Assembly (NCBI GenBank): GCA_045576655.1
Contig: JAZNGW010000006.1
Location: 27,132-91,131, forward strand
Length of the DNA stretch: 64,000 nt
Source: RGIG8745 sp045576655
GTDB lineage: Bacteria; Bacteroidota; Bacteroidia; Bacteroidales; Bacteroidaceae
Direction of reading: 5' to 3'
The notes beneath the pieces were generated by a model. The model did not search any database, was not told the origin of the DNA, and saw nothing but the letters and a program-made list of their open reading frames with translations. Below are positions 1-8,307 of this stretch, piece after piece; the first letter of the stretch is position 1, and each line of letters starts with the position of its first letter. A program made the position numbers and the translations under genes.

Positions 1-1
1 C

Positions 2-907
2 GAAGAGCCTAAGGGTAAAGCGATTGTTCAAGTGTTTGGAAACTTCCACACTGGTTTCGGTGCGGAAAATAACGACCGAGGTTTCGAATTAGACAGAAGT
101 TACTTAGGTTATGAGTACAAACTTGGCAACGGATTAAAAGTAAAAGGAGTGATGGATATTGGCAAGTCTTCTAATGTAAGTGACTATCAGCGTATTGCTT
201 ACATCAAGAATGCTCAGATCTCTTGGGAAACTGGCGACTGGACATTCAATGGCGGACTTATCTCAACAACTCAGTTCTACATGGTTGAGAAGCACTGGGG
301 CTACCGCTATCTGTACAAGTCGTTCCAGGATCAATACAAGTTTGGTAACAGTGCTGACCTTGGAGTTTCTGCCACTTGGAAACCTGCTAATTGGTTGTCG
401 CTCGACGCTATCGTTGTAAATGGCGAGGGATACAAGAAGATTCAGAGCGGCGACGGACTTATGTACGGACTCGGTGCAACATTCACACCTCTTAAGGGAC
501 TTAGCGTGCGTCTCTATGCTGGACTTAACGAACAAGTCGAAGAAGGCAAAAAGGATGTGATGAATTATGCTGCTTTCGTAGGCTATAAGAATGACAAGTT
601 CTCTTTAGGTGCAGAGTATAACATTATGGAAAATGCTTCGGGCGTGAACGACAGAAATCAGAGCGGTCTTTCCGTCTATGGAACGCTGAAAACCGGCAAG
701 AGCATGGAGGTGTTTGCTCGTTTTGACGACCTCTGCTCAAAAGACGACTGGAACAAGGCTAAGGACGAAAGCGTAATTCTTGTAGGAACACAATGGAAAC
801 TTGGCAAGTATGTGAAGGTTGCTCCTAATTTTCGCGTCTCAATGCCTAAGGCAAGCGGTGCTGACGAAAAATATGCAGGCTATATAAGTTGCTACTTCGG
901 ATTGTAG
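2..907 (+). CDS. Outer-membrane porin, OprO/OprP-like (5' truncated by window edge)
   Basis: The frame is open to the left edge, so the start and signal peptide lie outside the window. The visible part begins with a KAIVQVFGNFHTGFG stretch typical of the first strand of a Bacteroidetes porin just after the signal sequence. The rest alternates short amphipathic strands rich in Gly, Tyr and Trp and ends in an aromatic C-terminus (YISCYFGL), as expected of a beta-barrel. It sits 69 bp upstream of pstS on the same strand, so its likely role (inference) is letting phosphate cross the outer membrane. The family call is from overall architecture; substrate specificity cannot be read from the sequence. 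Confidence 0.75.
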   Translation, partial: EEPKGKAIVQVFGNFHTGFGAENNDRGFELDRSYLGYEYKLGNGLKVKGVMDIGKSSNVSDYQRIAYIKNAQISWETGDWTFNGGLISTTQFYMVEKHWGYRYLYKSFQDQYKFGNSADLGVSATWKPANWLSLDAIVVNGEGYKKIQSGDGLMYGLGATFTPLKGLSVRLYAGLNEQVEEGKKDVMNYAAFVGYKNDKFSLGAEYNIMENASGVNDRNQSGLSVYGTLKTGKSMEVFARFDDLCSKDDWNKAKDESVILVGTQWKLGKYVKVAPNFRVSMPKASGADEKYAGYISCYFGL

Positions 908-976
908 TTCTGATTTAAGCAATAACGTGATACTAAAAGTCTTCATTTCGATAAACCATAAAAAAGAAAAAGAAAT

Positions 977-2074
977 ATGAATATGAAAGTTATGAAACTC
1001 AGATTGGCTATTCTCTCTGTGCTCATTGCAGCAATCTTCATTATCGCTTCATGCGGTGGAAATAGTAATAATAAGGCAGAAGGCGAAGTTGACACTCGCG
1101 AGAGCGCAGAACTCTCAGGAGCAGGAGCTACATTCCCTTTGCCGTTCTACAATGTTGTGTTTGAAATGTTTGGCGACAGCATCGGCGACGAGGTTGCTTA
1201 TGGCGGAATAGGCTCAGGCGGCGGTGTGCGCAATCTCCGAGATGGCATCGTTGACTTCTGTGGTTCTGATGCATTTCTTAGCGAAGAGGAAATGGCTGAA
1301 ATGCCTGCTGTAGTACATGTCCCAACATGTATGGGAGCAGTGGTTCTTGCTTACAATCTTCCAGGTGTGGAGAATCTTAAATTGTCAGGAGAAGTCGTTG
1401 CCGACATTTTTGCGGGCAAAATCACAAAATGGAATGACGAACGCATTGCGGCTCTTAATGAGGGAGTGTCACTTCCTGCCGAGGACATCATCCCTACTTT
1501 CCGTTCTGACGGTTCGGGAACGACATTCGTCTTCACAGACTACCTCTCAAAGGTTAGCAAGGAATGGGCGGAGAAATATGGCTGCGGCAAGTCTGTCGAC
1601 TTCCCTGTAGGACAGGCTGCTAAAGGCAACCCTGGTGTGGCTGGTGTCATTTCACAGACAAAGAACTCTATCGGTTATGTCGGTTCGGAATATGCATTCG
1701 CACAGGGTATCGCTTATGCGTCACTGCAAAATGCGAACGGTGAGTTTGTAAAACCTACAGCCGAGAGTATCTCTGCAGCTGCATCGGGCGAAATCCCTGC
1801 TGACACTCGTTGCTCAATCACTAACTCTGATGCTGCAGGAGCTTATCCTATTGCAACATTCACTTGGATTCTGATCTATAAGGAACAGGCTTACAGCAAC
1901 CGTGAACTCTACGAGGCACAGGCCACTCTCGACCTCATTACCTATGTTCTTGGCGACGAGGCGCAGTGCATTACTTCAGAGGTTCACTATGCACCGCTGC
2001 CAGAGAAGGCTATAGAGTTGAGTCTGGCAAATCTTAAGACTGTAACGTACAACGGGGTAGCGATACTTCAGTAA
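977..2074 (+). CDS. pstS: Phosphate ABC transporter substrate-binding lipoprotein PstS
   Basis: 365 aa. The N-terminus is a lipoprotein signal with the lipobox around Cys26 (IIASC-GG). Phosphate-binding motifs are visible: AGATFPLPFYN (49-59), SGGGVRNL (about 80-87) and RSDGSGTTF (176-184). It captures periplasmic phosphate and delivers it to PstCA. The length is normal for the family. It starts the pstSCAB cluster, with pstC following after 12 bp. I saw no candidate Pho box; Bacteroidetes Pho operators are not well enough defined for me to call one. Confidence 0.95.
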   Translation: MNMKVMKLRLAILSVLIAAIFIIASCGGNSNNKAEGEVDTRESAELSGAGATFPLPFYNVVFEMFGDSIGDEVAYGGIGSGGGVRNLRDGIVDFCGSDAFLSEEEMAEMPAVVHVPTCMGAVVLAYNLPGVENLKLSGEVVADIFAGKITKWNDERIAALNEGVSLPAEDIIPTFRSDGSGTTFVFTDYLSKVSKEWAEKYGCGKSVDFPVGQAAKGNPGVAGVISQTKNSIGYVGSEYAFAQGIAYASLQNANGEFVKPTAESISAAASGEIPADTRCSITNSDAAGAYPIATFTWILIYKEQAYSNRELYEAQATLDLITYVLGDEAQCITSEVHYAPLPEKAIELSLANLKTVTYNGVAILQ

Positions 2075-2086
2075 AAGACATTATTA

Positions 2087-2944
2087 ATGAACGACAAACT
2101 GTACAGAATAATCTTGTTTGTAGCAGCATTGGTTATGCCGATAGTGTGCGGGGGCGTTGTCTATGCCCTCGTCACTGACGCATACGATGCGTTCGAACAT
2201 TTCGGTTTCTTGAAATTTCTCTCCTCTTCGGAGTGGAGCTACACTGAGGGCGATGAACAGTACGGCGCTTTGCCATTCATTACAGGCACACTGATGACAA
2301 CCTTGCTGGCCCTCATCTTCTGCATACCTTTCTCGCTACCCGTAGCACTCTTTGTGGGCGAATATTTCAAGGGAACAAAAGTCGCATCGGTGCTGAGCAC
2401 AGTGACGGACCTCTTGGCCGGCATCCCTTCAATTATTTATGGATTGTGGGGATTCTACACCTTACGCCCCATTATCATGTCGCTCAATATCTCTCCGCAG
2501 GGTTCGGGTGTTCTGACAGCATCACTGGTGCTGGCTATCATGATCATACCTTATGCGGCATCACTGAGCGCCGAGTTCATCAAGATGGTGCCCAACGATT
2601 TGAAAGAGGGCGCTTATAGCTTGGGCGCACCCCGTGCCGAGGTTGTACGAAAGGTTGTATTCCCTGTGGCAGGATCAGGAATTTTCTCCTCGTATGTGTT
2701 GGCCATAGGCCGTGCGCTGGGTGAAACAATGACTGTTACGATGCTCATCGGAAACACCAATAACATCCCTGACTCAATCACATCTACAGGTAACTCAATG
2801 GCATCAATCATAGCCAATCAGTTTGGCGAGGCTGACGATTTACGCCTCTCGTCTTTGATTGCCATCGGACTGATTTTGTTTCTTATCACCGCACTTATCA
2901 ATATGATTGGCAAGATAATGATTAAGCGCGTAAGACTATCATGA
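2087..2944 (+). CDS. pstC: Phosphate ABC transporter permease PstC
   Basis: 285 aa inner-membrane permease with about six hydrophobic segments. The EAA-type cytoplasmic loop that contacts the ATPase is visible in the segment KEGAYSLGAPRAEVVRKVV. The characteristic GRALGETMTV motif follows. It pairs with PstA to form the phosphate channel. The stop overlaps the pstA start (ATGA), which indicates translational coupling. Confidence 0.94.
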   Translation: MNDKLYRIILFVAALVMPIVCGGVVYALVTDAYDAFEHFGFLKFLSSSEWSYTEGDEQYGALPFITGTLMTTLLALIFCIPFSLPVALFVGEYFKGTKVASVLSTVTDLLAGIPSIIYGLWGFYTLRPIIMSLNISPQGSGVLTASLVLAIMIIPYAASLSAEFIKMVPNDLKEGAYSLGAPRAEVVRKVVFPVAGSGIFSSYVLAIGRALGETMTVTMLIGNTNNIPDSITSTGNSMASIIANQFGEADDLRLSSLIAIGLILFLITALINMIGKIMIKRVRLS

Positions 2945-3813
2945 TTATGAATAAATTGAAAATTAAACATCGCCTGGCAAAAGACAAGTTGATGCTTTGG
3001 GGCGTCAGTCTGCTGGCGGCACTTACTGCAGTACCGTTGGTTGCCATCTTGGGAGAGGTACTGTTGCGCGGTTATGAGCAGCTCACATGGTCGTTCTTTA
3101 CAGAGCCTACACCTACGGCCTTCAAGGCCATGAAGGCTGTCGAAGCGGGAGAAGCCATACCTGGAGGCATCGCCAATGGTATCATCGGAACAATGATTAT
3201 GCTCGGCATGGCCGTTGTCGTAGCCGTTCCGCTGGGCATTCTCTGCGGAGCTTTCCTGGCCGAGAATAGCAAGAGCCGTTTCGCCCAGTTTGTCAGTTAC
3301 TTGACCGACCTTCTGCAAGGCACTCCATCTGTTATTATCGGCATTATCACTTACATCTGGGTGGTTGTCCCGATGAAGGGCTATTCGGCTATTGCGGGTA
3401 GCGCGGCACTCTGCATTATGATGCTCCCGCTTATTATCCGCTCGACCGAGGAGACGCTGAAGATTCTTCCGGCATCATTGAAGGAGGCGGGATTGGCGCT
3501 TGGCGGCAACAAAGCGCGAGTGATGATGAAAGTCCAGTTGCCAGCCGCATTCGGAGGCGTCTTTACTGGCGTTCTTCTCGCCATTTCACGAGTGATCGGA
3601 GAGACAGCACCGCTGATGTTCACCGCTCTTGGATGCTCGCTTATCCGTTTTTCTATTGACAAACCTATTTCTGCAGTGCCGCTGCTCATCTGGGAGTTCT
3701 TCAACGACCCCAACCTGCAAGAGCTGATTTGGGGCGCATCGCTCTTCCTCTTGTTATTCGTACTCACTTTGAATTTAACTGCTAAATATCTTGCAAAGAA
3801 ATGGAACCAGTAA
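2941..3813 (+). CDS. pstA: Phosphate ABC transporter permease PstA
   Basis: 290 aa. About six transmembrane segments, a loop with LKEAGLALGGNKARVMMKV (the ATPase-contact EAA-type loop), and the PstA-type motif SRVIGETAPLMFTALG. It is the second half of the phosphate permease. The first ATG (2941) overlaps the pstC stop; an in-frame ATG two codons later is equally possible. It overlaps pstB by 13 bp. Confidence 0.94.
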   Translation: MIMNKLKIKHRLAKDKLMLWGVSLLAALTAVPLVAILGEVLLRGYEQLTWSFFTEPTPTAFKAMKAVEAGEAIPGGIANGIIGTMIMLGMAVVVAVPLGILCGAFLAENSKSRFAQFVSYLTDLLQGTPSVIIGIITYIWVVVPMKGYSAIAGSAALCIMMLPLIIRSTEETLKILPASLKEAGLALGGNKARVMMKVQLPAAFGGVFTGVLLAISRVIGETAPLMFTALGCSLIRFSIDKPISAVPLLIWEFFNDPNLQELIWGASLFLLLFVLTLNLTAKYLAKKWNQ

Positions 3814-4568
3814 CACCGATACTTGAATTTAAGAAGACTTGCGTATCCTATACCAAGCAGACTATGGCCGTCAAATATGTGTCGGCAGCCATAGAGAGGA
3901 ATACGATCACAGCCATCATGGGACCCTCAGGATGCGGAAAATCCACATTGCTCCGCGCTGTGAACCTTATGCACAACCTATATCCGAACATCCGTGTCGA
4001 TGGCGAGATTCTGCTTAATGGCGAAGACATCCTTGCGATGGAGCCTATTGATGTTCGCCGCCGTGTGGGTATGGTATTCCAGCGTCCTGCACCGTTCCCA
4101 ACGATGAGCATCTATGACAACGTGTTGTCAGGGTTTGCGCTGAACGGAATCAGGCTCTCAAGAGCAGAAAAAGACGCCACCGTTGAGCGTTGCCTGAAAA
4201 GCGTAGCCCTTTGGGACGAAGTAAAAGACGTGCTAAACAAAAAAGGCACTTTCCTTTCGGGAGGCCAGCAGCAGCGCCTGTGCATTGCGCGCGCTTTGGC
4301 CATGAAACCGGATGTGCTCCTGATGGACGAACCGACATCTGCTCTCGACCCCATTGCCACGAAGCATATTGAAGAGCTCCTGCTCGAACTCCAAAAAGAG
4401 GTGACAATCCTGATTGTGACCCACAACATGGGACAGGCAAAGCGCATCTCATCAAAATCGATGTTCATGTACTTGGGCGAGTTAGTTGAATATGGCGACA
4501 CGGAAACGATGTTCACTAATCCAATCGATGAGCGCACAAAAGCCTATCTGACAGGAAAGATGGGGTGA
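3801..4568 (+). CDS. pstB: Phosphate ABC transporter ATP-binding protein PstB
   Basis: 255 aa, a normal length for PstB. Walker A is GPSGCGKST (41-49). The Q-loop region GMVFQRPAPFP carries the PstB-type phenylalanine/proline pattern. The ABC signature is LSGGQQQRLCIARAL, Walker B is VLLMDEPTSALDP, and the switch His is in VTHNM. It powers PstSCA import. No phoU follows directly. The next gene is a sodium/phosphate cotransporter that carries its own PhoU-like domain. Confidence 0.96.
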   Translation: MEPVTPILEFKKTCVSYTKQTMAVKYVSAAIERNTITAIMGPSGCGKSTLLRAVNLMHNLYPNIRVDGEILLNGEDILAMEPIDVRRRVGMVFQRPAPFPTMSIYDNVLSGFALNGIRLSRAEKDATVERCLKSVALWDEVKDVLNKKGTFLSGGQQQRLCIARALAMKPDVLLMDEPTSALDPIATKHIEELLLELQKEVTILIVTHNMGQAKRISSKSMFMYLGELVEYGDTETMFTNPIDERTKAYLTGKMG

Positions 4569-4657
4569 GCAGGCAATATTTAACAGAAGCATAACCAACT
4601 TGAAACATTTTTGAAACAAATTTGCAGTTATTTTGCCCTCGAAAACTTATTGATTTT

Positions 4658-6394
4658 ATGGGTATATTGCAAATCTTTACGCTGTTGGGAGCATTAGGAA
4701 TGTTCCTTTACGGTATGAACCTCATGAGTTCAGGACTGCAGAAGGCTGCAGGAGAGAGATTAAGAGTCTTTTTGTCCGCCATGACATCCAACCCGTTCAA
4801 GGGTGTGCTGACTGGTCTGGGCATAACTTCTGTTATTCAATCGTCATCGGCTACAACGGTGATGGTTGTCAGCTTCGTGAATGCCGGACTCCTCACACTG
4901 ACACAGGCCATTGGCGTCATCATGGGTGCCAATATCGGAACTACGGTAACTGCGTGGATGGTATCGTGGCTGGGATTTAAGGCCGACATATCTATTCTTG
5001 CTGTTCCGCTGATGCTGTTCGGATTCCTTTTCTCCAATTCAAAAAAGGATAAGCGTAAGAACATAGGTGAGCTCATAGTTGGTTTCTGCTTGCTGTTCTT
5101 GGGACTTTCGTTCATGAAAGAGTCCGTGCCCGACTTGCGCGAAACGCCTGAAGTGCTCGAATTCGTCACGTCATGGTCGTCACTTGGCTTTGGCTCCGTG
5201 CTCCTATTCCTTGCCTTCGGTACGGTTTTGACCCTTGTCCTGCAATCATCTTCAGCAACAATGGCAATAACGCTCATCATGCTGAGCATGGGCTGGATTC
5301 CATTCAACATGGCCTGCGCAATGGTGCTTGGTGAGAATATAGGCACAACGATCACAGCAAACATTGCGGCATCTATAGGAAACACACAGGCTAAGCGGGC
5401 AGCATTGTCACACACCATCTTCAACGTGTTTGGAGTCATCTGGGCATTGGTTCTCTACAATCCGTTTTTGCAGCTGGTAGGCCTGATTACCGAAAAGATA
5501 TTCGGTTTGCCTAATCCTGCAGCCGAAGGATTTGCGGTGACCGACTCTGCCTCAGCCGAAGGCACAGCCGCACTGTACGGTCTGTCAATGCTGCACACAC
5601 TCTTCAATACCATAAACACACTGCTGTTAATCTGGTCCACTAAATGGATAGCCCAAACCGTCAGCAAGATTATACGCACCCCTAAGAACCAGGAGAAGGA
5701 AGTATTCCGCCTTAAATACATTTCGGCAGGACCTTTGGCAACACCAGAGTTGTCAGTAGAGCAAGCCTTCAACGAAATAATCCACTTCGCCCAGGTTTCG
5801 AAGAACGGAGCAGAGTATATTCGCGAGGCGATAAACAAAGCCGACACAAACGAATTTGAGGAACTCAGAGAGAAACTCGTCAAGTACGAAGAGATTTCCG
5901 ACCGCATAGAATACGAAATAGCAACTTTCCTCAACGGAGTTTCAGCGGAAGAAATCAGCGAAAGCACATCCATAAAGATCAAGTCGATGTATAAGATTGT
6001 CGGCGAATTGGAGTCACTGGGCGATTCTGGCGAAACCATAAGCCGCATCCTGTCAAGAAAGAACATACACAAGAAATCGTTCAGCGCAGAGGCAGTCAAG
6101 CACCTCAACGCTATGGCCGACGCCGTAAATGAGGCATACGACGTGATGATCGCAAACATGTCGGCTGCCTATAAAGGCGAACTCACAGACATCTCAAATG
6201 CCTACAATGCCGAAGACCGCCTTAACACCCTCCGCAACAATCTTCGCGACGCCGTAATGGAGGAGATCGAGAGCGATGGCGAAAACTACCAGACAAGCGT
6301 GTACTACATGGATATAGTCAATGCCTACGAGCACATGGGCGACTATATAATCAATGTGTCGCAAGATCTCAAAAGAGCGTTCGCAAGGAATTAA
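4658..6394 (+). CDS. Na/Pi cotransporter family protein with C-terminal PhoU-like domain
   Basis: 578 aa from the ATG at 4658; an in-frame TTG at 4622 is less likely because the sequence before MGILQIF is not membrane-like. Two inverted-repeat QSSSAT motifs occur, each followed by a GxNIGTT motif (MGANIGTT and LGENIGTT), the hallmark of the NptA/PF02690 fold. The C-terminal ~200 residues are helical and charged, matching a PhoU-like domain. This is a low-affinity, sodium-coupled phosphate transporter in the inner membrane. It lies 89 bp after pstB and may supply the PhoU function missing from the pst operon (inference). Confidence 0.9.
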   Translation: MGILQIFTLLGALGMFLYGMNLMSSGLQKAAGERLRVFLSAMTSNPFKGVLTGLGITSVIQSSSATTVMVVSFVNAGLLTLTQAIGVIMGANIGTTVTAWMVSWLGFKADISILAVPLMLFGFLFSNSKKDKRKNIGELIVGFCLLFLGLSFMKESVPDLRETPEVLEFVTSWSSLGFGSVLLFLAFGTVLTLVLQSSSATMAITLIMLSMGWIPFNMACAMVLGENIGTTITANIAASIGNTQAKRAALSHTIFNVFGVIWALVLYNPFLQLVGLITEKIFGLPNPAAEGFAVTDSASAEGTAALYGLSMLHTLFNTINTLLLIWSTKWIAQTVSKIIRTPKNQEKEVFRLKYISAGPLATPELSVEQAFNEIIHFAQVSKNGAEYIREAINKADTNEFEELREKLVKYEEISDRIEYEIATFLNGVSAEEISESTSIKIKSMYKIVGELESLGDSGETISRILSRKNIHKKSFSAEAVKHLNAMADAVNEAYDVMIANMSAAYKGELTDISNAYNAEDRLNTLRNNLRDAVMEEIESDGENYQTSVYYMDIVNAYEHMGDYIINVSQDLKRAFARN

Positions 6395-6539
6395 TATCCA
6401 TAGGCATACTCCTCGGGGGAGGGGGGAGAATCTTCAGTTCATCAAAACAGGTGTGCAAAATATCCGCCATCACGCTGAGGAATTCCCCTATCCTCGTTGG
6501 AAATTCATCTTCTCCTCGCTGGAAATTTGTCTTGCCCGC

Positions 6540-6580
6540 GCTGAAAAGTATAAATAAAAGTTTAATTTATAGTTTTCAGC
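6540..6580. repeat. Single-unit copy of the 21-bp palindromic element (AT-rich core)
   Basis: A 21-bp unit (6549-6569) is bounded by GCTGAAAAG on the left and TAGTTTTCAGC on the right, which are inverted copies of each other. The core TAAATAAAAGT matches the first unit of the four-unit array at the right edge of the window (63910-63930). It shows the inverted ends most cleanly and that unit number varies. Confidence 0.75.
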
Positions 6581-7014
6581 CCAGTGCCGATAAATACTTA
6601 CCGCAGTGATAGCGATTTTTCAGCGGGGAGAGTGATGTTTATGATCTTTTCAGGAGTTAAGGAGTCAGGAGTTAAGGAGTTAAGCAGTAGGGACGCACCG
6701 TGTTCTCAGCGTGTTCCGTGCCTATATTTAACGCACTAAAAACCACAGATCACACCGATACACACAGATTAAACAATGTGCCCAAAGCTTGTAGAGACGT
6801 CATAACATGGCGTCTCGATGACATATCCGCCCTTGTCCTGAGGGTACCCCTACGGCATAATGGGACGATGACGATAATGCGTGTGTAGGGGCATCCTTTG
6901 CGGGTGCCCTATTCAGGAGTTAAGGAGTTAAGTAGGGACAGGGCGTGCCCTGTCCGTTGTAGTCGTTTTGTAGGGTGCAGACCTAATGTCCGCCCGAAAA
7001 GAAAAGCAGTGTAA

Positions 7015-7048
7015 GACCCCTCCCTAACCCTCCCCAAGGGGAGGGAAC
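7015..7048. repeat. C-run/G-run hairpin repeat, copy a
   Basis: CCCCTCCCTAACCCTCCCC is followed by AAGGGGAGGG: a strong GC hairpin with an extra C-run arm. It is the same family as copies at 8181-8208, 15881-15914, 17329-17361 and 36054-36080. It lies downstream of korB. Confidence 0.6.
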
Positions 7049-7179
7049 AATGATCCCTACAAAAACCGTGTCGCACCGTGTTCTCAGTGTGTTCCGTGCC
7101 TTGAAATCAATAATCTACGGGAGCAAAAATCCGTGTTTAAATAAGTACCTTACGATAAACCATCAACGATAGACGTTAA

Positions 7180-8238
7180 TTACTTCACCTCCCAGATGTC
7201 GTTTGTTTCGAGGAGTTCGGCAAACGAATGGTAAGGCTTCTTTGCCTTGACCTCTTCAATCTGAGCAGTCACCGCATCGTCGTAAGTAGGTGCGTCGACA
7301 TCGCGGATTACGCCGAGGGCGATTGGGAAGTCTGGACCTTCCATCATGGCGAGCTTGAGCTGGAGGGTGTTGTCCTCGCAGTGAGCGTCGTGAACGAGCA
7401 AGTCATCGACAGTGATGCCGTTCTCGCCAATCTTCACCACCTTGATGCCGAAGCCCTCCTGCATGAGTCCGTACTCATTGTTCTCGCCGAAGACCATCGG
7501 TTTGCCATGCTCAAGATAGATAGCGTTCTTCTTGCGTCCTTCCTTTGAGTAAACACTTTCGTGAGTGCCGTCATTGAAGATTACGCAGTTCTGCAGAATC
7601 TCGCAAACGGCAGCGCCCTTGTGAGCGTGAGCAGCCTTGAGGATGTCTACTGTACCCTGTGCGTCAGTAGCCACGGCGCGGGCGAAGAAGTGGCCGCGTG
7701 CGCCGAAGCAGAGTTCTGCCGGACGGAACGGATCTTCAACCGTGCCGTAAGGGCTTGACTTGCTCACGAATCCGCGTGGGCTGGTAGGTGAATACTGCCC
7801 CTTAGTGAGTCCGTAGATGCGGTTGTTGAGCAGAATCATGTTGAGATTGATGTTGCGTCGGTTGGCATGGATGAAGTGGTTGCCGCCGATAGCGAGTCCG
7901 TCTCCATCGCCGCTCACCTGCCAAACGGAGAGTTCAGGGTTTGCCACCTTGCATCCGGTTGCTATAGCTGCGGCACGTCCGTGGATGGTGTTCATGCCGT
8001 ATGTGTTCATATAGTGAGGCAGACGGCTTGAGCATCCGATACCGGAGATTACCGCCACATTGTGTGGAGCCACACCGATCTCAGCCATTGCCTTATGGAG
8101 CGACGCCAGGAAGAAGTGGTCACCGCATCCAGGACACCAACGTGGTTGTCCTTTCTTATAGTCGGTTGCTCCCCAGCAAGAGCCCCCTTCGTTCCCCCCA
8201 AGGGGGGATGCATTTTGTTTATTATTGGTTGTTTCCAT
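7180..8238 (-). CDS. korB: 2-oxoacid:ferredoxin oxidoreductase beta subunit (KorB-type)
   Basis: 352 aa. WCPGCGDHFF near residue 34 gives the CxxC motif. SGIGCSSRLP and the thiamine-diphosphate motif GDGDGLAIGGNHFIHANRR follow. It binds ThDP and, with KorA, oxidises a 2-oxoacid (probably 2-oxoglutarate) to the acyl-CoA with reduction of ferredoxin. The N-terminus is odd: residues 11-19 read SPLGGNEGG and are encoded by a C-run/G-run hairpin repeat, so a dispersed repeat seems to have been absorbed into the gene. It is separated from korA by an unrelated gene on the same strand. Confidence 0.9.
   Translation of the reverse strand: METTNNKQNASPLGGNEGGSCWGATDYKKGQPRWCPGCGDHFFLASLHKAMAEIGVAPHNVAVISGIGCSSRLPHYMNTYGMNTIHGRAAAIATGCKVANPELSVWQVSGDGDGLAIGGNHFIHANRRNINLNMILLNNRIYGLTKGQYSPTSPRGFVSKSSPYGTVEDPFRPAELCFGARGHFFARAVATDAQGTVDILKAAHAHKGAAVCEILQNCVIFNDGTHESVYSKEGRKKNAIYLEHGKPMVFGENNEYGLMQEGFGIKVVKIGENGITVDDLLVHDAHCEDNTLQLKLAMMEGPDFPIALGVIRDVDAPTYDDAVTAQIEEVKAKKPYHSFAELLETNDIWEVK
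8181..8208. repeat. C-run/G-run hairpin repeat, copy b, inside the korB 5' coding region
   Basis: AGCCCCCTTCG followed by TTCCCCCCAAGGGGGG matches the dispersed intergenic family but lies in frame in korB, encoding SPLGGNEGG. The true KorB fold only begins about residue 26 (DYKKGQPRWC), so the tag is tolerated. An alternative is that korB starts further downstream, but no in-frame ATG occurs before the CPGCG motif. Confidence 0.65.
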
Positions 8239-8307
8239 ACGAGTCTAAGTTTTCTTTTGTTACATTAAATGCTTTTGCAAGACTTTCTGTTTGTATGCTG
8301 TTTTTTC

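Larger units (their letters stand above)
6395..7179. repeat. Non-coding tract packed with degenerate hairpin repeats
   Basis: 785 bases without a credible gene. It holds a single-unit palindromic element at 6540-6580, and direct repeats of the type CAGGAGTTAAGGAGTTAAG near 6667 and 6914. A 26-nt near-identical pair (ACCGTGTTCTCAG...) lies at 6697-6722 and 7075-7100. Perfect or near-perfect hairpins are GGACAGGGC/GCCCTGTCC around 6937-6956 and AGGGGCATCC/GGGTGCCCT around 6887-6910. A relic of the CCACAGAT... repeat end is at 6743-6774, and a C-run/G-run hairpin is at 7015-7048. Short open frames here (e.g. 6700-6888) have no protein-like character. Confidence 0.7.

Noticed and set aside
4622..4657. 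TTG start for the Na/Pi cotransporter
   Set aside because: It would add twelve residues with no membrane or signal character; the ATG at 4658 opens directly into the first hydrophobic helix.
6700..6888. A 62-aa frame in the repeat-rich gap after the Na/Pi gene
   Set aside because: It reads through hairpin repeats and has no protein-like features.
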